Assembly: GCF_030056655.1 (NCBI RefSeq)
Contig: NZ_JASHIE010000013.1
Coordinates: 1 to 64,000, forward strand
Reading direction: 5' to 3'
DNA length: 64,000 nucleotides
DNA from: Flectobacillus rivi
GTDB lineage: Bacteria > Bacteroidota > Bacteroidia > Cytophagales > Spirosomataceae
Shown here: positions 44,780 through 54,633 of the stretch, in pieces
How the letters are laid out: each line of letters opens with the position of its first letter
Position numbering within the stretch: the stretch's first letter is position 1
Translations under genes and position numbers: made by a program
The notes under the pieces: model-generated
Seen by the model: the letters and a program-made list of their open reading frames with translations, nothing else
The model's database searches: none
What the model was told of the DNA's origin: nothing

Positions 44780-46003
44780 TTACAATATTTTCGAATCACT
44801 CACCAAGCTTTTGGTTCTTAAAAGCATGATAAATGCTAATACAAACGCAAGGGAAAATGTCATAAGAGATTGCCCTAGGCCTCCTAAAACTGACACCAAA
44901 CTTCCTACAAAAAATACGGCTGTAGCGGTAAAAAATCTTCCGATATTAAAGCATAGCCCCGTTGCGAACCCTCTGACTTGCGCAGGGAAAAGCGCAGGGA
45001 TAAAGCTCGAAAGCGCTCCTTGGCTAATACCAAAAAAGAGAGATAATAGCGCCGTTTCGACATAAACCAATCCACTGAAGGTATGATTCGTCAAAAACAA
45101 TAGCATACACACACTGCTACATCCCAAGAAAGTTGCTAGTAGCGTTTTCTTGAATCCAAATGACTTTATCAGAAAACCAGAAAGTGTACCACCGATAATT
45201 CCGCCAACACCCAAAAGCATCATGACAATACCTCTTTCTTGTTGACCTTTTTGACCATTGCTCAATAAACCTTGTACCCATGTAGGCAACCAAGAGAAAA
45301 TTCCCCAAAGTCCAATAAGTACCGCACCGAAAATAAGAATTCCAGTCCAGAGGTTTTTATGGTAATCGATGGATTCTATTGGAGTAGCACTCTTGGCTTT
45401 TCCTTGCGACTTTTGCCATTCTGGTGATTCTGGTAAAAAAACAAACATCAAAATAGCGATACCAATTGGGATAAGACCAATCCAAAAAGCTTGATGCCAA
45501 TAAGGAAATAAAATGGTGATTCCGCCTGAGAGTACGATTCCCAAAGGAAACGAAACCGCCAAAATGCCCAAAATGACAGGTCGATTTTTTTCTGGCCAAA
45601 TTTCAGAGATATAGACAGTAGTCAATAATAAAATACCTCCAACACCAACACCTGAGATAAAGCGTAAGGCAAGAAGAACGTACCAGTCTTTAACAAAAAC
45701 AATAAATACGGTTCCCAAACCACAAAGTGCTGTTACGATACTCAAGCTAGGAATTCGACCAATTTTATCGCTGGCAAAACCCATGCTTAAGCCACCGCAC
45801 ATCCAACCGTATAGAAATATTGCATTGATATAAGCGCCATATTCTGAGAGCTTTTGCTCGTTGAGTAATCTATTAAGTAAATCTGGCAACGCAACAGGCA
45901 AATAGGATGACATCATGGTAGAAATACAGCCCCCTAATAAATAACTCAGCATACAAAGTGTAAATGCCAACTTAACCTTGGTTGTGTGAACAGTTGATTG
46001 CAT
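44780..46003 (-). CDS. Major facilitator superfamily transporter
   Basis: About 407 residues from ATG 46003 (an upstream in-frame GTG at 46027 is the alternative). About 12 membrane helices. Sugar/organic-acid-transporter-like signatures: loop 2-3 GFASDKIGRIPSL, helix 4-5 VGVGGILLLTTVYISEI, FLPESPEW between halves, and GGTLSGFLIKSFGFKK. It resembles the aromatic-acid/sialate branch of MFS. Gene neighbours are AhpD-like proteins and a TonB receptor, 27 bp upstream, so they likely serve uptake and processing of one substrate. Confidence 0.85.
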   Translation of the reverse strand: MQSTVHTTKVKLAFTLCMLSYLLGGCISTMMSSYLPVALPDLLNRLLNEQKLSEYGAYINAIFLYGWMCGGLSMGFASDKIGRIPSLSIVTALCGLGTVFIVFVKDWYVLLALRFISGVGVGGILLLTTVYISEIWPEKNRPVILGILAVSFPLGIVLSGGITILFPYWHQAFWIGLIPIGIAILMFVFLPESPEWQKSQGKAKSATPIESIDYHKNLWTGILIFGAVLIGLWGIFSWLPTWVQGLLSNGQKGQQERGIVMMLLGVGGIIGGTLSGFLIKSFGFKKTLLATFLGCSSVCMLLFLTNHTFSGLVYVETALLSLFFGISQGALSSFIPALFPAQVRGFATGLCFNIGRFFTATAVFFVGSLVSVLGGLGQSLMTFSLAFVLAFIMLLRTKSLVSDSKIL

Positions 46004-46030
46004 AAAATTATAAGGTTGTTTTAGCACTTA

Positions 46031-48796
46031 TTATCTTAAAAATTCATCAAAATTGAGGCTGATATAATACATTCCTCCAACGGCTGGTGAGCCGTAAGCT
46101 TGCACTACATATTGATTGGTCAAGTTGGCAGCACCCAGTTTGATTTTTGTTTTAAGTGAAGGAACGGTATAGCTTACCTGCGCATCTAATAAATTGTAAG
46201 CTCCTATTCTTCCAGGTCTCAACTCTGTAAATGTTCCGTACCAATCGAATGCAGTTTGCCAGTGCCATGCCACGCTAAAACCTAATTTGTCAGTAAGTTT
46301 TGGATTAGAAAACGTTACATTGCTCTTCCAAGTTGGCGTATTGAAAGCAGGAATATTGTTTGGATTAGCATCCATTATATTAAAATCTATCCAAGTTGCA
46401 TTGCCATGTAATTGGTAGTTTTTAGGTAAAGCCCAAGTCAAGCCAGCTGTAACTCCTTGAATAGACACTTTATCTGCGGCGTTAGTATACAATTGAAACG
46501 CTTTGATATTTCCATTCAAAATATCTGCTGCAGCTGCTGGGTTTACACTTCCGTCTGGTAATGTTACTGGGCTATTTGGTCTAATTACTACAGAGTTGAT
46601 GATGAAATCTTTGTATTGACTGTAATAGTAGTTAATGTCAAAAAGTAATTTTGAAGTCAATAATCCTTTATAGCCTACTTCAATACTTTGAACACGTTCT
46701 GGTTTGATATATGGCACATTTGATTTTACCAGTTTGTCCTTATTGTTGGCTAAAGCAGTAGGGAAAGGAACGCCTTTTTGCATATCAGCACCAAAGCCAC
46801 TACCAAATGCTCCTACAGAAGCAGCTGTGTAAGAATTTTCGTAAACATTCATTCCTTGCGAGTTGATAGGAGCACCTCCCAAAATCAAAATTGGACCTAC
46901 GTCAAGCTTAATATATTGGTCGCTAATAGTAGGGTTTCTGAAACCAGTTTGATACGAAGCTCTAAAATTATGTCTTTCAGTTGGGGAAAATACCGCTGAT
47001 GCTCTTGGCGTAAATTGACCATCAAAGTTTTGGTTTTTGTCATATCTTCCTGATAATGTTACTTTTAACTTATCTTGGAAAAGACTTTTTGAAGCTTGAG
47101 TAAATAAACCAAATTCATCATTTGTAAGGTTTTTGCCTTTGTCGTCAAATAAAGTACCTTCTGTATCGAGATAGTATTTTCTGTAGTTTCCTCCAACTTG
47201 CAAATTGAAAACTTTTACCATTGAACTAAAATCATAAAGCCCTTCTATGTGTTTTAAGCTACAATTACTTTTGATTCCAGCCCCTGAAAGCCCTGTCGTT
47301 TGAATCAAACGGCTTCGTGCTTCGTCAAAAGCCGTTGTGCCTGGGAGTAGTCTACCTTGGTCGGCAAAAGCTCTCGCCTGTGTTTGGTTTTGCGCTGTCA
47401 CTCCGCTAATGGTACCGTTGAAAGCCGCTGCATAACGCTGAAACCAAGTGGCATCTGCTTTGTCGGGCGTCACAATATTTCCACTCAAATCGCGGACCCA
47501 AGTACGGTTGATTTGTTGACCAAGCGAACGTGTATTGTAGGAATTATTCGAAATTTCTTGGTTGGAATACGCTCTTATGTAAAACTGACTTCCTTTTAGT
47601 TCGATACGATGCTGGATGAACTGGAAATCATTGATAACGAATCTGTTACTTCCTGTGTACTGAGCTGTTCCTTGATTAAAATTCATTTGGTAAATGGCCT
47701 CAAGGTTATCATTAATGCGATAATGCAAAGCACCATTCAGTTTAAGGCTATACACACCATAAGTAGCCAAATCTTTTTCTTCATAACCTGTTCTTGAAAC
47801 TCTACCAATATTAGGTAAGGTTTGAGCCACTTCATCACCATAAATATTCAAGGCATTACGACCTGGGTTGTTTGCTCCACGACTCGCTGCTGGCGTATTG
47901 GGGTCTATATCTGTATAATCATTGGCATACCAATCGGTACCTCTGAGATAAGAAGCATTGATTTTGAAGGCAAATTTGTTATTAAAAACCTTTGCATATC
48001 TCAAAGCCAAGTCGCTCATGGGTTTTGCGCCTAATCCTGTTCCGTCACCCACGTGATTGAGACCAAATTTCGTCTGAATGCTAAGCCCTTGAAAATCAAA
48101 AGGGTTTTTGGTGCGTGTATTCAACAAGCCATTAAAAGCAATTGGACCATAAAGAGCAGATGCCGCACCAGCAATTAATTCAGCGCTTTCTACGTCCAAA
48201 TCATGTGGACCAAATAGATTTCCCATCGCAAAACCTAACCCTGCTGGTTGGTTGTCGATACCGTCGACTAATTGCAAAAATCTTCCATTTCCTGTACTAT
48301 TAAATCCTCTGGTATTGATTTGTTTGTAAGTAAGACTACTCGTAACCATATCCAAGGATTTGATATTTTGTAGACCATCGTAGTAATTGGCTGATGGTGT
48401 TTGCTGAACTTGTCGAATATCCATTTTTTCGATACTGACAGGCGAACGCAAAATGCGTTCTTCAACACGTGAAGCTGTTACTACAACGGGATCTAACTCT
48501 GAATTAGCTGAAGAAAGTGAAATATCAATAGCCTGATTATTAGTAACATCAACAGTTTTGGCTTCGTAACCAATCATTGTAACCACAATAGAGGCAGGAG
48601 TTTTTAGCGATATACTAAAGCTACCATTAGTGTTGGTTTGCGTACCTGCAAGTTTTCCTTTAACTCTGATAGAAACTCCTTGAATAGGTTTTTGCGTTTG
48701 GGCATCTGTGATTTTTCCCGTTACTGTAGCTACTTGTGCTATTGTTTGAGTAATAATGCTGATAAAAATGAATATAGATAATATATGTTTTTTCAT
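46031..48796 (-). CDS. TonB-dependent receptor
   Basis: 921 residues. Signal peptide (ILSIFIFISIITQTIAQ), a CarboxypepD_reg-like domain (about 22-100, GKITDAQTQKPIQGVSIRVKG), plug (about 105-230, VEERILRSPVSIEKMDIRQV, INTRGFNSTGNGRF, GAASALYGPIAFNG), and a beta-barrel ending in GGMYYISLNFDEFLR. This is not SusC-type because it is shorter and has no SusD partner, so it more likely imports a small chelate or vitamin. It sits upstream of the MFS gene by 27 bp. Confidence 0.9.
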   Translation of the reverse strand: MKKHILSIFIFISIITQTIAQVATVTGKITDAQTQKPIQGVSIRVKGKLAGTQTNTNGSFSISLKTPASIVVTMIGYEAKTVDVTNNQAIDISLSSANSELDPVVVTASRVEERILRSPVSIEKMDIRQVQQTPSANYYDGLQNIKSLDMVTSSLTYKQINTRGFNSTGNGRFLQLVDGIDNQPAGLGFAMGNLFGPHDLDVESAELIAGAASALYGPIAFNGLLNTRTKNPFDFQGLSIQTKFGLNHVGDGTGLGAKPMSDLALRYAKVFNNKFAFKINASYLRGTDWYANDYTDIDPNTPAASRGANNPGRNALNIYGDEVAQTLPNIGRVSRTGYEEKDLATYGVYSLKLNGALHYRINDNLEAIYQMNFNQGTAQYTGSNRFVINDFQFIQHRIELKGSQFYIRAYSNQEISNNSYNTRSLGQQINRTWVRDLSGNIVTPDKADATWFQRYAAAFNGTISGVTAQNQTQARAFADQGRLLPGTTAFDEARSRLIQTTGLSGAGIKSNCSLKHIEGLYDFSSMVKVFNLQVGGNYRKYYLDTEGTLFDDKGKNLTNDEFGLFTQASKSLFQDKLKVTLSGRYDKNQNFDGQFTPRASAVFSPTERHNFRASYQTGFRNPTISDQYIKLDVGPILILGGAPINSQGMNVYENSYTAASVGAFGSGFGADMQKGVPFPTALANNKDKLVKSNVPYIKPERVQSIEVGYKGLLTSKLLFDINYYYSQYKDFIINSVVIRPNSPVTLPDGSVNPAAAADILNGNIKAFQLYTNAADKVSIQGVTAGLTWALPKNYQLHGNATWIDFNIMDANPNNIPAFNTPTWKSNVTFSNPKLTDKLGFSVAWHWQTAFDWYGTFTELRPGRIGAYNLLDAQVSYTVPSLKTKIKLGAANLTNQYVVQAYGSPAVGGMYYISLNFDEFLR

Positions 48797-48807
48797 GTCG
48801 ATTCAAT

Positions 48808-49374
48808 TTAAGATTTTTTTAAATGGTCATAACCTTGAGGTAAACGTTGGTAGCCATGATTGACAATTCGTTCGCCTAATTGCTGATAAAAACCACTTTG
48901 TGGGTCGGGAGTAAAAGTTGCCATACCGTCTACATATCGATTGTAGAGACAGAATAATGCTGCAATCAATACGGTATCATGAATTTCTGCATCAGTAGCA
49001 CCGAAAGACTTTGCTAGTTCAACTGACTCTGGGGTAACAGCTTTTCCATTGATTTGTACAAGAGAGGCTATTTTTAATAAAGCCTTCATTTTATCACTAA
49101 CAGCCATCTGATCGATGTCTTGTTTCATGATTTCACAGGTTTCTGTTTCGCCAAGTAGTAAATCTGTAGCAGCAGTATGTGCATTGGTACAAAATATACA
49201 TCCGTTGCGATAAGACACAATGGTAGTAATAAGCTCTCTTTCGCCTTGCGATAAAGTATTGTCGCCTCGAAGTAACAGTTGCGTTAAATCACGAATGGGT
49301 TGAGCCGTTTCTTGGCTATATTCTAATAAGCCAGTAATGCCTGGCAAATGTTCTGGTAAAGATATATGGGGCAT
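48808..49374 (-). CDS. AhpD-like protein 2
   Basis: 188 residues from ATG 49374. The frame extends 22 codons upstream, but this start aligns with the paralogues. Active-site motif C-I-F-C-T-N-A-H with GERELITTIVS before it and VLIAALFCLYNRYVDGMATF at the end. Compared with copies 1 and 3 the C-terminal motif WAP is lost and the tail is longer. It lies 11 bp upstream of the TonB receptor gene, so it probably leads that operon. Confidence 0.85.
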   Translation of the reverse strand: MPHISLPEHLPGITGLLEYSQETAQPIRDLTQLLLRGDNTLSQGERELITTIVSYRNGCIFCTNAHTAATDLLLGETETCEIMKQDIDQMAVSDKMKALLKIASLVQINGKAVTPESVELAKSFGATDAEIHDTVLIAALFCLYNRYVDGMATFTPDPQSGFYQQLGERIVNHGYQRLPQGYDHLKKS

Positions 49375-49583
49375 AATCGTAATTTCTGTTGGGGATAGAC
49401 AAAAAAATAACTCGTTGATAAATAGATATTTAATCAACAAATCTTAAGTTGAGACAATGCGTTTCTATTCACAGGGTTTTATGCTGTAAGTAGAAAATGA
49501 ATGAGATCATAGGACTGTGGTCCACTAATCAACTATCTATTTTGATGAATGATTTATACTCTCAAATAGATCTTTACAGCAGA

Positions 49584-50126
49584 TTATCGTGGTCGGTTAT
49601 ATCCTAAGAATGCCATTTTTTGACCCATTTCCAAATAATCCTCATTAGCTTGTGGAGCCCAGGTTCCTAACCCATCTACATAACGGTTGAACATACAAAA
49701 AGCCGCCGCAATTAAGACTGTATCGTGCAGTTCACTGTCGCTTGCACCTGCTTCACGAGCTATGGCGATATCCTCTGGTAAAACGTGCTTACCACCTTTT
49801 TGCACTTTTCCTGCAATGTCTAATAATGCTCTTAATTTTGGAGAAATGGGCGTTTCAACGAAGTTTTTCTTGATGTCGTCCATGACACTAATGTCACAAC
49901 CTAAGTGAGCAACTGCCGCTGCTGCGTGTGAAGTATGACAAAAATGACAGTTGTTGAGATAAGATACATGTGCCGCAATAAGCTCCCTTTCGCCACTTGT
50001 AAGAGTCGACTCACTTCTTAGTAAGACCTCTGCAAGATTGAGTAAAGGCTGTGCGGTTGTTTTGTTATAATCCAAAAGACCTGAAATTCCTGGGAGATTT
50101 GGATTTGGTAAAGTAATATGTGACAT
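49584..50126 (-). CDS. AhpD-like protein 3
   Basis: 180 residues. Active-site motif C-H-F-C-H-T-S-H, GERELIAAHVSYLNN before it and FCMFNRYVDGLGTWAP near the end. Closest in pattern to copy 1. The 209-bp gap to copy 2 has no obvious terminator. All three copies keep the two Cys and His, so all may be active; the reason for triplication is not known. Confidence 0.85.
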   Translation of the reverse strand: MSHITLPNPNLPGISGLLDYNKTTAQPLLNLAEVLLRSESTLTSGERELIAAHVSYLNNCHFCHTSHAAAAVAHLGCDISVMDDIKKNFVETPISPKLRALLDIAGKVQKGGKHVLPEDIAIAREAGASDSELHDTVLIAAAFCMFNRYVDGLGTWAPQANEDYLEMGQKMAFLGYNRPR

Positions 50127-50207
50127 AACTTTGCTTCAGTTAATAAATAATTGGACAATACAATATCAGCCTAACGTAAATAACAATACGTAAGGAAGAT
50201 CATTACA

Positions 50208-50759
50208 TTAAACTGAAGCTAACTCGGGAGGCATAAAAACCCCTGAAGAATATAGATGAGCGTATAGATAAGAGTAGTAGAACAGACTTGGCTTTTTGCT
50301 TTCGATGAAATGAAGATATTTGTTTTCCAGACTTACTTGTTGAGGTAAGTAGTTAGATGATAAATGTTTACATAAGTCTAAAGCCTTTTTCAAAGGCGAA
50401 CTTTTCTCTGAGTGATTATCAGAAAATTGTTGGCTAAGCTCTTCAGATATAGATTGATATTTTTGTTTGGCTTTATGGTTGGTCTTAATTTTGGTATAAA
50501 GCGTATCGTTTGAATAGTGTTGTTCAATAATATTGTAAAACTCACCCTGATATTCAATTAAACCCTCATGAGAAGTAATATTGGAAAAATCGCTACTGTA
50601 GGGCAGAGCAATAGGCATTTTGATTTCTAGCCATTCATCATTTTGAGTAATTGGAGTAGCTTTTTGAATCGACTTGTCAAAACATAGCAAAACAATGCCA
50701 GTGCTAAACATATTGTATAGCAACAAACAGAGAAATGAAATGCTGACGATTTTTTTCAA
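50208..50759 (-). CDS. Paralogous exported/membrane protein A (TTG start)
   Basis: 183 residues from TTG 50759. The open frame extends further but with another TTG, whereas 50759 matches the paralogue's start exactly and gives equal length. One N-terminal hydrophobic segment (about 4-24, ISFLCLLLYNMFST) and a soluble domain with PIALPYSSDFSNIT and EGLIEYQGEFYNIIEQHYSNDTLYTKIKTN. No known family. The copy at 53760-54311 has the same phrases and ends in PPE-x-ASV. Both copies have a -7-like box 32 bp upstream. Confidence 0.65.
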   Translation of the reverse strand: MKKIVSISFLCLLLYNMFSTGIVLLCFDKSIQKATPITQNDEWLEIKMPIALPYSSDFSNITSHEGLIEYQGEFYNIIEQHYSNDTLYTKIKTNHKAKQKYQSISEELSQQFSDNHSEKSSPLKKALDLCKHLSSNYLPQQVSLENKYLHFIESKKPSLFYYSYLYAHLYSSGVFMPPELASV

Positions 50760-50790
50760 AGGATATAGTTGAGGTTTTTTCTTCTTAAAA

Positions 50791-50798
50791 CAAAAATA
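50791..50798 (-). promoter_or_regulatory. -7 promoter box of paralogue A
   Basis: Reads TATTTTTG on the minus strand (TAnnTTTG consensus), 32 bp before the TTG start. The same spacing and a nearly identical flank are found at the second paralogue. Confidence 0.45.
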
Positions 50799-50971
50799 AA
50801 TATTTATTTCATACAATATACTAATAAACAAGCGAAACTTTCATGATTTTCCATCAACAGACCAATTAATTCGCCCACTGATGGAAAAGTGCTAGTCAAA
50901 GAAGCTATTTTGACCAGATATTATATGTTGTTTATAAATATAGATTTCAAAAATCAACTATTTCGGATTGC

Positions 50972-51223
50972 GGATATGGGATTAGTAGTGTACGAAAGTT
51001 TGGCTTTTTCATTAAAATATAATTGGTGTAGCTGCAACCCTTGCGGTTGCCACATTCAACATGACAACCGCAAGGGTTGTAGCTACATTAAAAATTCTAA
51101 TGATAATAAAGCTTCTCAACAAAATAGAATCCTTCTTACAGCCTTAATACGGGATTGGTGATTTAGGATATATAGTAAATGAATGTATTTTTCAATATGT
51201 CCCAAATCAGCAATCCCATATCC
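50972..51223. repeat. Intergenic nested inverted repeats
   Basis: Outer stem GGATATGGGATT (50972-50983) with AATCCCATATCC (51212-51223); another, GGGATTGGTGATTT (51151-51164) with AAATCAGCAATCCC (51204-51217, one mismatch); and a central 23-bp hairpin (51027-51049/51065-51087, one G-T pair) built on GCAACCCTTGCGGTTG. The gap 50760-51234 thus holds a folded element rather than a gene; the small open frame there crosses the hairpin. Confidence 0.5.
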
Positions 51224-51234
51224 CCCATAGTTTC

Positions 51235-53460
51235 CTAAAGACTCATTTTGGTATTACAAATAGGAATCTCTGTAGACTGGCTTGGGAATAGAGTCGTTTT
51301 GAGATATACTTTGGTAATGGTATTGTCTCCTTCTTTGATTTTGATAAACTGATTAGGCTTTAGGTTTTTGAAAACTTGCTTTTTGCCTGTTTGAGCCCAT
51401 GTAATTTCAAGCTCATCAATTGAATCACTTTGTCCAATACCTATTTCTCTTCTCAAAGCAGATGCACCAAAACTTCCTCCTGAATTTACATCACGATAAA
51501 CAACCCTTTTTACTCCTTTTTCTCTGAAGGTAACTTTTACATGCGAACCAATAGCCGAACGATTGGTTGTGGTACCTTCTAATTGAATATTAATCCATCG
51601 GTTATTATTCTGCCCAGGATTCAAATACAGCGAATTGTTGTAAGAATCACCAACATAGGCGCCACCCACTTCAATGAAAATATCACTATCTCCATCGTTA
51701 TCAAGGTCATTGATTGCTACACCATGTCCTTTTTGCAAATTACCTACTCTGCCCGAAACGGTAACATCGGCAAATTTTCCATTACCCATATTTCTGAAAA
51801 GTCGGTTGGGCACCAGAGATTTATAATCAGGATTGCCTGTACCTAAGTACATATCCAAATAACCGTCGTTGTCAATATCTCCAAAATTGGAACCCATCGT
51901 AAAGACAGATTTATTGAGATTAGCTTCTTTGGTTACATTTTTGAACGTTCCATCATGATTATTGTGATACAAATTCATCGTACTAGCTTGATTAGGAATC
52001 CCTAAAGCTTCAGTTGCTGCAGTGTATGGAATCGAGGTATCGAACTGATAACCACATACAAAAATATCTTGCCAGCCATCGTTGTCATAATCCCAGAACC
52101 AAATCGGAAAGGTATTAATCTGAATATCATTTAATCCTGACTTTTCAGTAACATCCTCAAACTGTGGAATATTATTTTTGGTGCCTGTATTTTTGAGTAA
52201 AGTTCTTCGTCCTCCAATGCCCGAAATAACAATATCCTGAAGCCCGTCATGGTCGTAATCTGCAGCACTAACCCCTTTGACAAAGTCGATAATTTGACAT
52301 TTGGCAATAGCAGCCACTTCGGTAAAAGTACCGTTTTTGTTACTGATGAATAGCTCACAAGGGTTATACTCATTCATTCCCCCTGTTTCGTTACCGATAA
52401 ACAAATCTAACCAACCGTCATTATTAAAATCACGCCAAACTCCAGCCTGAGTAGGATGTTCAGAGAAAAGTCCGCTTTCTACGGTTACGTCTGTAAAGGT
52501 ATTGTCACCGTTATTTCTGAGTAAAGAATTGGCTTGTCGACCATAATTACCCATCCATGCGCCTCTGAGTACGAAAATATCCAAGAATCCATCGTTATTA
52601 TAATCAGCCTGAATCATGTTTAGACCACCTTTAAAACGTCCCAAATCAGATATGACCGAACAGTCCATAAAACCGCCTTTGGTATCATTACGAAAATAAT
52701 GCATAGCGCCATTTAGTCCCCAATCAGAAGTAACAATATCCAGATAACCATCATTATTAAAATCATCAATGAGGGTTCCACCAGCCATATTTCTTTTATT
52801 GAGTCCCAAATTTGGAGCAATATCAGTGAATGGTTTTACAGAATAGCCTGAATTATCCTTATCTAAATTAGGTATCAACCATTGTTGAGGCACTTTTGCA
52901 GGATATTCACCAAGTGTCATATAGGCAATGTTTAACAACCACATAGATTCATAATCCTTTGGATTTTGCTGAAGAAGCTTTTGATAAACCTCAATGGCTT
53001 TTTGTGAACCTGTTTTGTTTTGATGAACTCCCGCGTTTTTAATAGGTAAAATACATGATTCTGCCGAGTGATTACTGATACAATTTTGACGTTCTCCCAT
53101 GCGTAAATACGCGACTGCATAGCTTTTCAATATCTCAGAATAATGTCGATGGTCTTCAGTTACAGCATATAAGATTTTCTCTAGCGCATTTACTGCTTCT
53201 TTTTCTTGACCCATTTTTAGAAAACCATTTGCTTTAAAAAAACTCGCTTGTAGCCTCATTCCTGGATCAGGATGCTTGGTAGACAAAGAATCAAAAAAGA
53301 CAAACTCTGCCTCAGGGCAAAAAGAATTTTCTTTGACAAAATTTCTATCATAAGTGTCTGATAAATACTGCACCATTTGGTCATTTGAACTTGACACCAA
53401 GTAGCATGATTCACTAATAAAAATAGTAAAGCATAGATATAGGTAAAATTTGAATTTCAT
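51235..53460 (-). CDS. FG-GAP/VCBS and ASPIC/UnbV-domain lipoprotein
   Basis: 741 residues from ATG 53460. Lipoprotein signal (FYLYLCFTIFISESC, lipobox SESC). N-terminal TPR-like region (about 40-190), then repeated calcium-binding-like FG-GAP blades (DFNNDGYLDI, DYNNDGFLDI, DIDNDGYLDM, DLDNDGDSDI) forming a beta-propeller, and a C-terminal ASPIC_UnbV domain (SAIGSHVKVTF, RDVNSGGSFGASALR). Such proteins are surface-exposed and common in Bacteroidota; function unknown. Flanked by the two paralogous TTG genes. Confidence 0.85.
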   Translation of the reverse strand: MKFKFYLYLCFTIFISESCYLVSSSNDQMVQYLSDTYDRNFVKENSFCPEAEFVFFDSLSTKHPDPGMRLQASFFKANGFLKMGQEKEAVNALEKILYAVTEDHRHYSEILKSYAVAYLRMGERQNCISNHSAESCILPIKNAGVHQNKTGSQKAIEVYQKLLQQNPKDYESMWLLNIAYMTLGEYPAKVPQQWLIPNLDKDNSGYSVKPFTDIAPNLGLNKRNMAGGTLIDDFNNDGYLDIVTSDWGLNGAMHYFRNDTKGGFMDCSVISDLGRFKGGLNMIQADYNNDGFLDIFVLRGAWMGNYGRQANSLLRNNGDNTFTDVTVESGLFSEHPTQAGVWRDFNNDGWLDLFIGNETGGMNEYNPCELFISNKNGTFTEVAAIAKCQIIDFVKGVSAADYDHDGLQDIVISGIGGRRTLLKNTGTKNNIPQFEDVTEKSGLNDIQINTFPIWFWDYDNDGWQDIFVCGYQFDTSIPYTAATEALGIPNQASTMNLYHNNHDGTFKNVTKEANLNKSVFTMGSNFGDIDNDGYLDMYLGTGNPDYKSLVPNRLFRNMGNGKFADVTVSGRVGNLQKGHGVAINDLDNDGDSDIFIEVGGAYVGDSYNNSLYLNPGQNNNRWINIQLEGTTTNRSAIGSHVKVTFREKGVKRVVYRDVNSGGSFGASALRREIGIGQSDSIDELEITWAQTGKKQVFKNLKPNQFIKIKEGDNTITKVYLKTTLFPSQSTEIPICNTKMSL

Positions 53461-53759
53461 GTTGATAGGGATTTGAAAGAGTACCTTCAACCCACTTGTA
53501 TCAAGGGAAATAGCTGTTTTGTTTCATAAAAGACAATACCTTTTTCATCGACTGTCGGTCAACGACACTCAAGGCTGGAATTGTTTTTATATGACTTGAC
53601 AAAAACTACTTTTTATTCAGTGAACTACAAGTTTTATCGTTGAAAGTTTGAATAGATAAAATAAAATTCCCCAAAATCATTGTACGCTATACCTTTCAAA
53701 AAGTATAGACACAATAATTTAAGCCTAATGTAAAATCATACATCAGAAGAATAATTACC

Positions 53760-54311
53760 TTAAACAGAAGCCATTTCGGGAGGATTGAAAATACTTGAAG
53801 TATAGTTGTTTTTATAGATGTAGCAACCGTAAAATTGATGTTTAATTTTCAGGTGTAGGCCATCAGAGATGGTTGTAAACGTAGGTGTAATGCTTTGTAA
53901 ATAGCTTGAAGATAGAGACTTACATAATTCTAAAGCCTTTTTGAGTGGCGTACTTTTGCTAGAATGATTATCTGAAAACTGTAAACTGAAGTCGTCGGAG
54001 AGAGACTGATACTTTTGTTTGGCCTTATTGTTGGTCTTGATTTTGGTATAAAGCGTATCGTTTGAATAGTGTTGTTCAATGATGTTATAAAACTCGCCTT
54101 GATACTCGATTAAGCCTTCATGTTTCGTCAAGTTGGCAAAATCTCCACTGTAGGGGAGTGCAATGGGCATCTTTATTTCAATCCACCCGTCATTTTTGGA
54201 TATAGGACTTGCCTGTTGAATATTCTTTTTGAAAAAAAGCAACACCAAGCTAGTGCTAAACATATTGTATAGCAACAAACACAAGAATGTTATGCTGATG
54301 GCTCTTTTCAA
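53760..54311 (-). CDS. Paralogous exported/membrane protein B (TTG start)
   Basis: 183 residues, TTG 54311. Same architecture as the copy at 50208-50759: membrane segment ITFLCLLLYNMFST, PIALPYSGDFANLT, EGLIEYQGEFYNIIEQHYSNDTLYTKIKTN (quoted in part: GEFYNIIEQHYSND), terminal PPEMASV. The central block is nearly identical, while the region after residue 140 diverges (YLQSITPTFTTISDG against YLPQQVSLENKYLHF). Function unknown. The -7 box is at 54343-54350. Confidence 0.65.
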   Translation of the reverse strand: MKRAISITFLCLLLYNMFSTSLVLLFFKKNIQQASPISKNDGWIEIKMPIALPYSGDFANLTKHEGLIEYQGEFYNIIEQHYSNDTLYTKIKTNNKAKQKYQSLSDDFSLQFSDNHSSKSTPLKKALELCKSLSSSYLQSITPTFTTISDGLHLKIKHQFYGCYIYKNNYTSSIFNPPEMASV

Positions 54312-54633
54312 TAAACAAGTATTAGAGGGATTCTTTCTATAACAAAAGTAAATATTTATTTCTTACAATTTTGAGATGATTACAATTAAATTAAGCCATT
54401 GAGTAGAGATTTACGGTTTTCAAAAGGGCATTTCCTTAAAATTGAATTTATTTTATATTTTCTCCATATAATAATATTCATAATTTCTTAATCTAAACTT
54501 GTTTTTCACTTGACAGACTTGGACTGAACCTGCTATTACTTTTGCCCTCGAATTACACTTGATGCCTTTGAGCAAAGAGGTTATCCGTTTTCTATAAATG
54601 CTACCGACAATTTGAGGTGTTCGGTTCAAAATC
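54312..54633. promoter_or_regulatory. Divergent promoter region upstream of the 54634 operon
   Basis: 322 bp between the paralogue B gene and the YdcF-like gene. A CAAAAGTA box at 54343-54350 (minus-strand TACTTTTG, TAnnTTTG-type) is the -7 element of paralogue B, 32 bp before its start. The right side must hold the promoter of the plus-strand operon, but no clear box was identified. A minus-strand open frame (54453-54737) is rejected as a shadow. Confidence 0.45.

Noticed and set aside
50889..51161. 90-residue plus-strand frame in the 50760-51234 gap
   Set aside because: It runs through the 23-bp hairpin; its composition (repeated Cys and Gly) reflects the palindrome rather than a protein.
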